DNA of 64,000 bases from Spirochaetota bacterium. GTDB taxonomy: Bacteria; Spirochaetota; UBA12135; COTS27; JAFLEE01. Numbering within the stretch: position 1 is the stretch's first letter; every line of letters starts with the position of its first letter. The notes under the pieces are model-generated. The model was not told the origin of the DNA, made no database searches, and was given only the letters and a program-made list of their open reading frames with translations. Below, one piece after another: positions 40,977-51,521 of this stretch. Both the position numbers and the translations under genes were made by a program. Where the stretch lies: positions 14,271 to 78,270 of the forward strand of contig JAFLEE010000016.1 of the NCBI GenBank assembly GCA_017302015.1. Direction: 5' to 3'.

Positions 40977-41948
40977 TCAGGAGCGCTTCGCCCCCGCGGT
41001 GGATGCGCGGACGATGAGGCGCGCGGGAACCAAGGGCGCCGCGGGCGCGGGGACCCCCGAAAAAAAGGCGTTTAGTTGGTCGAGGACGCCCCGCGCCAAC
41101 GCCGGCGCGTCTTGGTCGATGGTCGTGGGTTCGGGGGTCAGCCAGGGGGAGACCCCCGGATTCTCGAAGGTGATGAGGGAGAGGTCGCGGGGGATGGAGA
41201 GGCCGAGTTTGGCGCAGGCGTGGTAGGCGGGGAGCGCGAGGTCTTCCCCGCCGATGAGGAGGGCGGTGGCGCCGCGGTCCATGAGCGCGGCCACTTGCGG
41301 GAGCACTTCGGCGGGCAGGGTGGCGCGGCAAAGCGAACGATCCACGGGAAGCCCGCGGCCTTCGAGGGTCGCCTTCCAGCCCTTCACCCGTTCGCTCCCC
41401 CCCCAATTGGCGAGGCTATTGAGGAGGAGGCCGATGCGGCGGTGTCCGAGCTGGGCCAAATGCGCCACCGCCGAAGCGGCCTGGCCCCGGTGGTCGGAGC
41501 AGACCCCGGGCAAGCCGGGGACGCGGTCGTTCACCATCACGGTGAACGCGGGGTGGCGCTGCCTGAGGCGGGAGCGGGCTTCCTCGCTCCAGGTGAGGCA
41601 AACCGCAGCGCGGATGGCGCGCTGGCAGGCCCGGTCGCAATGGGAGATCGGGAAGACCTCGTAGTGGAACCCGGCGTGGGCGAGCGCGCGGGTGAGCGCC
41701 GAAAGGAGGATGGACGCGTAGGCGCCGACGTGGAGCCCGTCCCCCGTCTCCAGGAAGAGGGCGACGGACCGGGAAGCGATGCCCTCGGGAACGTAGCCCA
41801 GGCGCTCGAGCACTTCGGAGACCCTGCGCCGGGTCTCTTCCCGCACCTTCGGCGAGAGGTTGAGCACCCGGCTCACCGTCGCCGTGGAGACCTTGGCCGC
41901 CCGGGCCACCGCGCGCACATCGGGTTTGGGATTGGGGGAACGTGGCAC
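40977..41948 (-). CDS. LacI-family transcriptional repressor
   Basis: A 323-residue repressor. The N-terminal LacI helix-turn-helix (DVRAVARAAKVSTATVSRVL) is followed by the hinge and a periplasmic-binding-protein-like sugar domain (GYVPEGIASRSVALFLETG; VCSDHRGQAASAVAHLAQLG; ALLIGGEDLALPAYHA). Start is GTG at 41948 behind GAGG. Its own promoter contains a perfect TGTAATGATTACA operator just after the -10 box, so it should repress itself. The GH5 gene lies upstream on the same strand and the U32 gene downstream. A sugar from the upstream glycosidase is the likely inducer. Confidence 0.88.
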   Translation of the reverse strand: MPRSPNPKPDVRAVARAAKVSTATVSRVLNLSPKVREETRRRVSEVLERLGYVPEGIASRSVALFLETGDGLHVGAYASILLSALTRALAHAGFHYEVFPISHCDRACQRAIRAAVCLTWSEEARSRLRQRHPAFTVMVNDRVPGLPGVCSDHRGQAASAVAHLAQLGHRRIGLLLNSLANWGGSERVKGWKATLEGRGLPVDRSLCRATLPAEVLPQVAALMDRGATALLIGGEDLALPAYHACAKLGLSIPRDLSLITFENPGVSPWLTPEPTTIDQDAPALARGVLDQLNAFFSGVPAPAAPLVPARLIVRASTAGAKRS

Positions 41949-42046
41949 GGATCAACCTCGCGAGCCCGAAGGCCGATCCCCGGCGCCGGGGGCTCCATTC
42001 GGCCCGACGAGCGCCCCAACCGCGGCCGCGGCGGACCTGGGAAAAA

Positions 42047-42059
42047 TGTAATGATTACA
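42047..42059. promoter_or_regulatory. LacI-type operator TGTAATGATTACA
   Basis: A perfect 13-nt palindrome at about +1 to +20 of the predicted LacI transcript, with the TGTAA...TTACA arms known from GalR-like operators. It would block its own transcription. Confidence 0.6.
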
Positions 42060-42064
42060 ACGGG

Positions 42065-42093
42065 AGTATATCCCGGGGGCAACTAAAAAACAA
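42065..42093 (-). promoter_or_regulatory. Promoter of the LacI gene
   Basis: Minus strand: TTGTTT (42093-42088), a 17-bp spacer and TATACT (42070-42065). The operator follows immediately. Confidence 0.6.
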
Positions 42094-42163
42094 CGCGGGG
42101 CGGCGAAGGCAGGCCCCCGCACGGGCCCCGCGAGTCGGCGCGCGCCGCGGGTTCGCCTCGCCT

Positions 42164-43654
42164 TCAGCGGACGCGGGTGGCCTTCATGAGGTCGAGCATG
42201 GCGCGGTCGACGAGAAGATCGCCCTCCTTCTCGTAGGCGACATCTTTGCGGCCGCTGTCGAGGGGGCCGAAGGGCCCGCGCAAGTTCCAGAAGGCCCAGC
42301 CGATGCCCATCGCTTGGTATTGCTTGAGGCAATATTCCAGCCAGCGGAGGGTCACCTCGTGGGGCGTGTACTTATAGGCGCCCATCTCCCCGACGAAGGC
42401 GCGCGCGCCGTCCTGGATGGCCGCCCGCCATGGGGCGAGGAATTCGTTGACGGGGCCGTTGGGGTCGAAGTCCTCGGTACTCGTGAGTTGCCCGCTCGTA
42501 TCGAGGTTCAAGCGCGGTTGGGGGGCGCCCCATTTGTAGAGGGCGGGGATGGCGTTGGAACGGCCATCGGGGAAGACGAGGGTGAGGCCCGAAGCGCGCA
42601 TCCAGTCGCCGTTGGTGACTCGTAGGCTGAGTTCCTGGGCGTTCCGGTCGAGGCGGAAGGGCACATCGAGGTCGTAGACGTTCTGGAACCGGCTGTATTC
42701 CTTTTTATAGACGATTTCCTTCCATTCGCCCTGGTTGCTCGAGGGCACGAAGGACTTTTCGAGGAGCGTGCGCCCATCGGCCTCCACGACGAGATCGGCC
42801 CGGTCGCTCACTTGGGCGATGCGCAGCGCCCCCCGGGTGCCCGCGGGGAATTTCCCCTGGAGGACGAGGGCGGAATGGGGGACGTCGCCCTTGGTGGGGC
42901 TATAGAAGTGCTCGCGCATGGCGGGCACGAGGGGCCAGATCGGAACGGGGAGTTTGTCGGCCCCCTTGTTCCATTCGGCCTTGTAATGGCTGACGTTTCC
43001 GGGCACATAGCCCCGGGTGGAGAGGATGGTATTGGGACGCTTGTAGAGTTCGGGGAAGGGGGTCTTGCCCACGTCCATGCCGTCGACGACCACGAGGCGA
43101 TCGGGGTCGATGCGGTGGATGGCGTCGGTGGCGCGGCCGAAGACGCGCAGGTAATTGGAGGCCGCCGTGCGCGCCGGCTCATTGAGGAGGTTGAGGGAGA
43201 CGGCGGCCGGGCTCTCCTTCTTATAGCGTCGGGCGAACATCTCCCAATAGGCGACGAAGCGGTCTTCGGTGGCCGCGTTCGTCCAGAGCTGGTCGTCGAG
43301 GCCCTTGACGGGGTTGATGCAATAGCCCGGGGCTTTGTGCAGGTTGATGCACACGTGCACCCCGTACTTCTTACCGAGGGCGACCGCCTCGTCGATGGCG
43401 GCCAGGGCCTTCTCGTTGAAACGCGTCTCATCGCCGGCGTCGACATAGATGCGGTAATCCAGAGGGAGCCGGGCGAAGGTGAACCCGTGCTTCCTCATCC
43501 AAGCGAAATCGCTCTCCCGAAAATTAGTCTGCTTCCCGAGGGTGTACTGCTCCGTCAGATTGAAGCCGAACCATTTCTTCTCGGGCCTTTCGGCGGCGGG
43601 AGGGAGGGTCGGGACGAGGAGGGCGAGGATGAGGAATAGGGCGGGCTGGCGCAT
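42164..43654 (-). CDS. Exported GH5-type glycoside hydrolase (endoglucanase/mannanase-like)
   Basis: A 496-residue protein with signal segment (ALFLILALLVPTLPP). The clan GH-A barrel has the GH5 acid/base Glu159 in NLLNEP and the nucleophile Glu423 in FVGEMG, with the barrel interrupted by an inserted beta-sandwich (about 275-375, RIAQVSDRADLVVEADGRT). It should cut beta-linked glucan or mannan in the periplasm or outside. A TATACT box and an AAGGAG ribosome site lie upstream. The gene lies head-to-head with another glycosidase gene 272 nt away and is followed by the LacI gene. Confidence 0.85.
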   Translation of the reverse strand: MRQPALFLILALLVPTLPPAAERPEKKWFGFNLTEQYTLGKQTNFRESDFAWMRKHGFTFARLPLDYRIYVDAGDETRFNEKALAAIDEAVALGKKYGVHVCINLHKAPGYCINPVKGLDDQLWTNAATEDRFVAYWEMFARRYKKESPAAVSLNLLNEPARTAASNYLRVFGRATDAIHRIDPDRLVVVDGMDVGKTPFPELYKRPNTILSTRGYVPGNVSHYKAEWNKGADKLPVPIWPLVPAMREHFYSPTKGDVPHSALVLQGKFPAGTRGALRIAQVSDRADLVVEADGRTLLEKSFVPSSNQGEWKEIVYKKEYSRFQNVYDLDVPFRLDRNAQELSLRVTNGDWMRASGLTLVFPDGRSNAIPALYKWGAPQPRLNLDTSGQLTSTEDFDPNGPVNEFLAPWRAAIQDGARAFVGEMGAYKYTPHEVTLRWLEYCLKQYQAMGIGWAFWNLRGPFGPLDSGRKDVAYEKEGDLLVDRAMLDLMKATRVR

Positions 43655-43673
43655 GGGGTCTCCTTGCTGCAGA

Positions 43674-43679
43674 AGTATA
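43674..43679 (-). promoter_or_regulatory. -10 box TATACT for the GH5 gene
   Basis: Minus-strand TATACT, 19 nt before the start at 43654. The -35 region is poor (G-rich). Confidence 0.35.
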
Positions 43680-43821
43680 GCCTTCCCCCTCCCCCTCCGG
43701 ACATATCCGCCGCGGCAAGGGGGATATCCAAGCCGGCAGGGGCCGTGCATCGGGCTCCTGCGCCGATTTCGGGTAGCGGTCCGGCGCCCGCCCCCTGGTG
43801 CCGCCTCGCGGAATCGGCGGT

Positions 43822-43850
43822 TTGATGGGCGGCGGCAACCGGCCTATAAT
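43822..43850 (+). promoter_or_regulatory. Promoter of the CBM-glycosidase gene
   Basis: TTGATG (43822-43827), a 17-bp spacer and consensus TATAAT (43845-43850); the leader is about 70 nt. Confidence 0.55.
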
Positions 43851-43926
43851 GGAGTCCGACGACGATTTCGGTGTTCGCCGCCCGTGGGTCGCCTCGGGCG
43901 CGACCCAAAGGCGCGAGGAGCATCGC

Positions 43927-45822
43927 ATGCGACCTTCCTTCCCCGCATTTTTCATCTGCCTCCTCATCGCCGCCAGCGCCGCGAACCTCGTGGAAGACGG
44001 CTCTTTCGAGGGGGGCGCCCCCTTCGCCACCGAACGCGAGGGGAATGACTCGGGCCGTTGGACGATGTACCTCCCGAAGGGGACCGACGGCGCCTTCACG
44101 TTGGATGGCGAGGGGCGAAGCGGCAATTGCGCGCTCTACACCAAGACGGCCGAGGGCAGCGAGAACCTCCACTTGAACCAGGTCTTCGAGGTGAAGCCCG
44201 CCACCTCCTACGAGGTGCGCGCATGGGTCAAGGGCGACGGCCGGGTGCGGCCCTTCTTCGCCGTCTCGGGCATGAACTGGAAGCATCTGGCCACGGCCAT
44301 CGCGCCCGCCTCCGAGGCTTGGCGGCAGGTGCGCCTCTTTTTCGACGCGGGAACGAACACGCGCTTGCGCCTGGAATGGTGGGGCGGGGCGTCGGGGAAG
44401 CCGTTTACGGGCGGGCCCGGCACCGCGCGTCTCGACGATGTGGTCATCGAACCCATGGTCGGCAAGGTGGAGGTCGCCGTCTCGGTCGACGCGAAGGCGG
44501 TCCTGAAATCTGGCCTGCCTCCCCGTCCCATCGGCGTCTCCGAGAACGTCTTCTTCAGTTCTGACCGGCATTACCCCCAGAGAAAAGTCAGCCAGGTCCA
44601 GAGCCTCAAGGACCTCGGCGGGCGGACCGTGCGGGGGATGGAGGGGAATATCGGGGATTTTTTGATCTGGTCCGTGCCCCCCTACGAGAAGCCCGCCATC
44701 CGTTCGACGGCGTGGCATCCCGGCCGGCTCTATTTCGGTTCCCACTTCCATCCCGACGGGACCCTCCAGAAGCCCATGGAGTTCGACGAGTTCCTCGAGA
44801 CCGGGATGAAGGCGGGCGTCACGGAGTTCTTCTATGTGGTCGGCATCGACGCGATCCTCATCGCCCCCGGGACCTGGCAGCGCCTCCTCCCCGACGCGGA
44901 GAAGGAGATCCTGCGCGCCGCCGAAGCCCAGGCGCGCTACGCGCGCTCTCGCGGCGCCCGCATGTGGTACGAGATCGGGAACGAGGTCGACCTGGTCGAG
45001 AAGCCCGACAAGCAGCTCCCCGATTGGGAGCCGGCGGCCTACGCCGAACTCGCCAAGCGCCTCAGCGCCGCCCTGAAGCGCGGCGACCCGGGGGCCAAGG
45101 TCGGCGTCAACGGCGGCTTCAAGGAGAACAGGGCCTGGCTCGATCTCATCCTTCCCCGCGTCGCCGCCGACATCGATTTCGTGGTGGCCCACGCGTACTC
45201 GCCCACGGGCACCTACGGGCCCGACCGGGTCAACGAGGCGATCGACCGCCTCGCGGTGGATCCCGCGGTCAAGGGCCGCTGGCCCCTCTGCCTCACCGAG
45301 ACCAGTTCCTATAGCCCGGGGGCGCCCGTCCGAAACGACCTCGCCGAATCCACCCGCAATTTCGTGCGCTACGGGATCAATCTCCTGCTGCCGCGGGTGA
45401 CCTACATGCATTTTTGGACGGACCATGCCGCCGAAAATCGGGCCGATAGCGGCAAATGCGCCTTCGGCCCCGATGGGGGCCTGCTCCCCATGGCGCGGGT
45501 TCTCGCCCTCTGGAACGAGCACCTCGGGGACCGCATGGTGAAGGCCGAGGTCGACCTGCCGGGCATCCCCGCCTTCGCCACCGTGAAGGCCGACGGAACG
45601 GTGAACGTGTTCGTCGCCAACGTACTCGGCCTGCCCCACCGATTCTCGGTGCGCCTCGACGATGCCACGATCCAAACCGTATCCGTCCACGCCTGGATGG
45701 GTGCCGACGCCTCGGAACTCGACCCGAAATGGGTCGATCGGGGGGCGATCCGCCGGCAAGGCGATGCGTTCCCCGTGGACCTCCCGGGGTTTGGATTCGC
45801 CATGCTCTCCTACGTGAAATAG
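43927..45822 (+). CDS. Exported glycosidase with N-terminal CBM (GH39/GH44/GH51-like barrel)
   Basis: A 631-residue protein. A signal peptide (AFFICLLIAASAA) is followed by a CBM4/9-type jelly roll (NLVEDGSFEGGAPF through about 180). The barrel has an acid/base Glu353 in EIGNEVD and a candidate nucleophile Glu458 in LTETSSYSP, the clan GH-A spacing, then a short beta domain. It differs enough from GH5 that I assign only the clan. It stands back-to-back with the GH5 gene and may share its regulation. GAGGAG precedes the ATG at 43927. Confidence 0.72.
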   Translation: MRPSFPAFFICLLIAASAANLVEDGSFEGGAPFATEREGNDSGRWTMYLPKGTDGAFTLDGEGRSGNCALYTKTAEGSENLHLNQVFEVKPATSYEVRAWVKGDGRVRPFFAVSGMNWKHLATAIAPASEAWRQVRLFFDAGTNTRLRLEWWGGASGKPFTGGPGTARLDDVVIEPMVGKVEVAVSVDAKAVLKSGLPPRPIGVSENVFFSSDRHYPQRKVSQVQSLKDLGGRTVRGMEGNIGDFLIWSVPPYEKPAIRSTAWHPGRLYFGSHFHPDGTLQKPMEFDEFLETGMKAGVTEFFYVVGIDAILIAPGTWQRLLPDAEKEILRAAEAQARYARSRGARMWYEIGNEVDLVEKPDKQLPDWEPAAYAELAKRLSAALKRGDPGAKVGVNGGFKENRAWLDLILPRVAADIDFVVAHAYSPTGTYGPDRVNEAIDRLAVDPAVKGRWPLCLTETSSYSPGAPVRNDLAESTRNFVRYGINLLLPRVTYMHFWTDHAAENRADSGKCAFGPDGGLLPMARVLALWNEHLGDRMVKAEVDLPGIPAFATVKADGTVNVFVANVLGLPHRFSVRLDDATIQTVSVHAWMGADASELDPKWVDRGAIRRQGDAFPVDLPGFGFAMLSYVK

Positions 45823-45905
45823 GGGCCCATCGCCGCGGGCCCCGTGGCGCGGGCGCTTCCAGCGCTGTTTTTCACGTCAAGAGGGGCGCCTTCCGGGGGC
45901 GACTT

Positions 45906-45934
45906 TTGTGGAAAAGGCCCTTCGAGGATATGGT
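45906..45934 (+). promoter_or_regulatory. Promoter of the hybrid kinase gene
   Basis: TTGTGG, a 17-bp spacer and TATGGT, giving a leader of about 60 nt before ATG 46003. Confidence 0.4.
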
Positions 45935-46002
45935 TGCGGGAGGACGCCGATCGCCCGCTGCCGTCGCGGGGCGAAGTCGATCCAGGTTTCCACGGGGACC
46001 CC

Positions 46003-48279
<2,277 letters not shown>

Positions 48280-48379
48280 GGCGCTGGGCCCGGCGGCCCC
48301 GGCCCCCGATGGGGGCGCTCCGCGCCCTCCCGGGGACGCGATCGGGGCCCTCCCGATTTCCGGGGACGCTGGGCGAAGG

Positions 48380-48385
48380 TATAGT
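48380..48385 (+). promoter_or_regulatory. -10 box TATAGT, 7 nt before a start codon
   Basis: Spacing to ATG 48393 fits a leaderless mRNA; a weak TTTCCG -35 lies at 48357-48362. Confidence 0.4.
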
Positions 48386-48392
48386 TCCACCG

Positions 48393-48998
48393 ATGAAGCG
48401 GCGGCAAAGTTTTCCGCCCGCCCATACGAGCCCCTCCTTGAGAACCGATCCCCTCCCCATCGAGCCGACGCCCGCGCGGCATTTCTGGTGGGGGCTCGCC
48501 GGATTCCTCCTCATCATCCTGATCCTCCTGGTGAGTTCCATCCTGCTCATCCTCTTCGACGTGGGCCGCAGCGAAGCCGTCCTCATGGACACCGCCTCGG
48601 TTCGCACCGGCGTCCAGCGCTACGTGACCCTCGAACTCGCCCACCAACCGCGCCTGGCCGACTCGGTGGCCGCCGAGATCGAGGACCGCTTCGCCGCCAT
48701 CGGGATGGGCCCGGTTCGCTCGACCCCGCTCGACCGGGAGCAGCGCGCCTTCCTGGATTCGTGGAGCAAACTCCTGCCGGTCTGGCGGGAGATCCGCGGG
48801 GAGGGGATCGCCTTCCGCAGGGATCCCAGCCCCGCGCGCATGGAATCCCTCGTCACCCGCAGCGAGGCCTTCGGCGTCAGCCGGAAAATCGTCTCGCTTT
48901 TCGTGGGGGATATCCAGAATACCCGCAGCCTCCTCGTGCTCATCATGGCGCTCCTCGGCGCCGTGCTCGTCATCGGCGTGGGCATCCTCCGCTCCTGA
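48393..48998 (+). CDS. Small two-helix membrane protein, unknown function
   Basis: A 201-residue protein. A basic/proline-rich N-terminal tail precedes a strong membrane helix (WWGLAGFLLIILILLVSSILL, about 30-50), followed by a roughly 100-residue soluble part with acidic and basic helices, and a second membrane helix at the end (LLVLIMALLGAVLVIGVGIL). Both ends would face the cytoplasm. No family recognised. The -10 box lies 7 nt upstream and no ribosome site is seen, so the mRNA is probably leaderless. Position after the hybrid kinase does not show a functional link. Confidence 0.6.
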   Translation: MKRRQSFPPAHTSPSLRTDPLPIEPTPARHFWWGLAGFLLIILILLVSSILLILFDVGRSEAVLMDTASVRTGVQRYVTLELAHQPRLADSVAAEIEDRFAAIGMGPVRSTPLDREQRAFLDSWSKLLPVWREIRGEGIAFRRDPSPARMESLVTRSEAFGVSRKIVSLFVGDIQNTRSLLVLIMALLGAVLVIGVGILRS

Positions 48999-49064
48999 GG
49001 CGGCCGACTCCATCGCCCTCCCCCGGCCCGGAAAAAAATCCAGGTTTCCGTGGGGCAATGTCCA

Positions 49065-49093
49065 TGGACAGGGGGGCGGGGCGGGCGTATGCT
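49065..49093 (+). promoter_or_regulatory. Promoter of the fucosidase operon
   Basis: TGGACA, a 17-bp spacer and TATGCT. Its predicted start point excludes the upstream in-frame ATG at 49058. Confidence 0.45.
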
Positions 49094-49120
49094 CCAAGGG
49101 ACCTTTTGGAAGGGGGGCCC

Positions 49121-50392
49121 ATGGGGCGATTCGGGGATGGACGGGAATGGTTTTTCCGGGCTCGCTACGGGCTCTTCATCCACTGGGGCCTCTACGCCAT
49201 CCCGGCCTGGCACGAGCAGCACCAATTCCGCCTGGGCCTGCCGCGCAAGGAGTACGCGCCCTTGGCCCGCCGGTTCCATCCACAGGATTTCGACCCCGAG
49301 GCCTGGCTCGATCTCGTCGAAGCCGCGGGCATGAAATACGTCGTCTTCACCGCCAAGCACATCGATGGTTTCTGCCTCTGGGCCACCGGCGAGACGCCCT
49401 ACCATGTCGGGAACACCCCCTGGGGCAAGGACGCCCTCGCCCTGCTCGCCCATGCCTGCCACCGCCGCGGCATCCCCCTTTGCCTCTATTACAGCCTCGC
49501 CGACATGAACCACCCGAATTACCCCACGAGCGGCAAGAGCTACGAACTCCCGGCCCCGGAGCCCGGGGACGAGCCCGACGCCGGCAAGTACCTCGCCTTC
49601 GTGCGGGCCCAGGTCACCGAACTCTGCACCCGCTACGGGAAGATCCACGGCTTCTGGTGGGATGCGCGCATGTTCGAGGCGCCCGGGGCCGGGCTCAACG
49701 CGCTCATCCGGAAACTCCAGCCCGACGCCGTCATCAATAATCGCGGGTTCGACGCGGGCGATTTCGCCACCCCCGAACGGGAATGGGAGGAGGGCGAGCA
49801 CGCCCGGGACGCCTACGCGCGGCCCACCGAGGCCTGCACCTCGGTGGGCTTCCAGAGTTGGGGCTACCGCGCGGGGGAGGACTTCTACGCCGACCGCTTC
49901 CTCGAGGAGAAGATGGATCACGCCTTCGCCAAGGGGGGTAATTTCCTCCTCAACGTGGGCCCCGATGCCCGCGGCGTCATCACCCCGGAATACCGGGAGC
50001 CGCTATTGCGCCTGGGCCGCTGGTACGGGCGGGTGAAGGAGGCCTTCGAGGACGCCCCCGCCGTGGGCGGTCTGGTGGACAACCCCGATGTGCTCACGAC
50101 CCGCCGCGGGAACACCCTCTATATCCACCTCGCCAAGGCCCCGGCCTCGGATGCGGTGGTGCTCCGGCCCATCGACGCGCTGCCGAGATCGGCGGTGCTC
50201 CTCAATACCGGCGGGCCCGTCGAGGCCCGCCTCGAACTCCTCCCGTGGAACCATCGCGACCGCAAGGCCTGGCTGCGCTTGGCGCGCCTGCCCGTCAACG
50301 AGCACGCGGCTTCGGTGCTGGTCATCCGCCTCGATTTCGAGCGCCTGCCCGAGCGGTTTACCGCCCCATCCCCCGCGGAGATCGTCGCCTAA
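49121..50392 (+). CDS. Alpha-L-fucosidase, GH29
   Basis: A 423-residue cytosolic GH29 enzyme without a signal peptide. The N-terminal barrel has the family hallmarks RYGLFIHWGLYAIPAWHEQ (about 12-30), KYVVFTAKHIDGFCLW, and the nucleophile Asp in HGFWWDAR (about 178-185). A fibronectin-like C-terminal domain follows from about 310. The lack of export suggests it acts on imported fucosides. The start has a GGAAGGGGGG ribosome site, and the next gene begins 20 nt after its stop in the same operon. Fucose as substrate is inferred from the family. Confidence 0.9.
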   Translation: MGRFGDGREWFFRARYGLFIHWGLYAIPAWHEQHQFRLGLPRKEYAPLARRFHPQDFDPEAWLDLVEAAGMKYVVFTAKHIDGFCLWATGETPYHVGNTPWGKDALALLAHACHRRGIPLCLYYSLADMNHPNYPTSGKSYELPAPEPGDEPDAGKYLAFVRAQVTELCTRYGKIHGFWWDARMFEAPGAGLNALIRKLQPDAVINNRGFDAGDFATPEREWEEGEHARDAYARPTEACTSVGFQSWGYRAGEDFYADRFLEEKMDHAFAKGGNFLLNVGPDARGVITPEYREPLLRLGRWYGRVKEAFEDAPAVGGLVDNPDVLTTRRGNTLYIHLAKAPASDAVVLRPIDALPRSAVLLNTGGPVEARLELLPWNHRDRKAWLRLARLPVNEHAASVLVIRLDFERLPERFTAPSPAEIVA

Positions 50393-50412
50393 AACCATGA
50401 CCGGAGCCGCCC

Positions 50413-51450
50413 ATGAATAGCCTCGAACGCTTCCACGCCACCCTCGATCGAAAGCCGGTGGACCGGCCCTGCACCTGGCTGGGCATGCCCGATCCCGCCT
50501 CGCTCGCGGGGCTATTCTCATATTTCGGCGTGGAAAACCACCGGGCCCTTTTGGCGAAATTGGGCGACGACCTTTTTCCGGTGGAGATCCCGTGGGATTC
50601 CCCCGGGGCCAAGGCCATCTATTGCGCCCTGGATTTCTCGAAAAACGGCGCCGTCGATCCCGCCCACCGCACGCTCAACGCCCCGGGCGTCTTCGAGGAT
50701 GTGGACGACCTCGCCGCGGTGGAGCGCTTCCCCTGGCCCGATCCGCGGGCCCACATCGACCCCGCCGCCTGCCGTCGGGCCGTGGCGGACGTCCCCGAGG
50801 GCAAGGTGGCCCTCGGCGTCATCTGGTCGGCCCATTTCCAGGACGCCTGCGCCGCCTTCGGCATGGAGAACGCCCTCATGACCCTGGTCGAATCGCCGGC
50901 CATGTTCCAGGCGGTGATCGACCGCGTGACGCGCTTCTACCTCGAGGCCAACGCGATCTTCTACGAGGCCACCCGGGGCAAACTCCACGCCGTGCTCATC
51001 GGCAACGACTTCGGGAGCCAGACGGGCCTGCTGTGCCGCCCCGAGGTGCTGCGCGCCCACGTCCTCCCCGGCACGAAGCGCCTCGTGGACCAGGCCAAGG
51101 GCTACGGGCTGCGGGTCATCCACCATTCCTGCGGTTCGGTGCGCGACGCCATCCCCGACCTCATCCACGCCGGCGTCGACGCCATCCACCCGATCCAGGC
51201 CCTGGCGGCGGGGATGGACCCCGCCGGCTTGAAGCGGGATTTCGGGGACCGGGTGGCCTTCGCGGGCGGGGTCGATGCCCAGGAACTCCTCGTGCGGGGG
51301 GCGCCCGCCCAGGTGCGCGCCAAGGTCCGTGAACTCCGCGGGCTCTTCCCGACCGGGCTGCTGATTTCCCCCAGCCACGAGGCGATCCTGCCGGATATCC
51401 CCCCCGCCAACATCGAAGCGCTATTCGTGGAGGCGCAGGCGGCGTACTGA
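50413..51450 (+). CDS. Uroporphyrinogen decarboxylase (URO-D)-family protein
   Basis: A 345-residue barrel protein matching the URO-D/MtaA/CmuA superfamily. The motif HHSCG (about 237-241) provides His and Cys residues typical of the methyltransferase branch (MtaA-like corrinoid/zinc chemistry) rather than true HemE. In carbohydrate loci of PVC bacteria such proteins are common and unexplained. Co-transcribed with the GH29 fucosidase (20-nt gap). It may demethylate a substrate-linked methyl group, for example O-methyl fucose, but this is speculative. Confidence 0.82.
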   Translation: MNSLERFHATLDRKPVDRPCTWLGMPDPASLAGLFSYFGVENHRALLAKLGDDLFPVEIPWDSPGAKAIYCALDFSKNGAVDPAHRTLNAPGVFEDVDDLAAVERFPWPDPRAHIDPAACRRAVADVPEGKVALGVIWSAHFQDACAAFGMENALMTLVESPAMFQAVIDRVTRFYLEANAIFYEATRGKLHAVLIGNDFGSQTGLLCRPEVLRAHVLPGTKRLVDQAKGYGLRVIHHSCGSVRDAIPDLIHAGVDAIHPIQALAAGMDPAGLKRDFGDRVAFAGGVDAQELLVRGAPAQVRAKVRELRGLFPTGLLISPSHEAILPDIPPANIEALFVEAQAAY

Positions 51451-51507
51451 GGCACCGCGGGGCGAGCCACGTGGGGGGCGATGTTTTTCGCCCCGCGGAA
51501 TTGGGGG

Positions 51508-51513
51508 TATACT
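51508..51513 (+). promoter_or_regulatory. -10 box TATACT, 8 nt before a start codon
   Basis: The spacing to ATG 51522 fits a leaderless or near-leaderless mRNA; the -35 is weak. Confidence 0.4.
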
Positions 51514-51521
51514 CTACGCCC

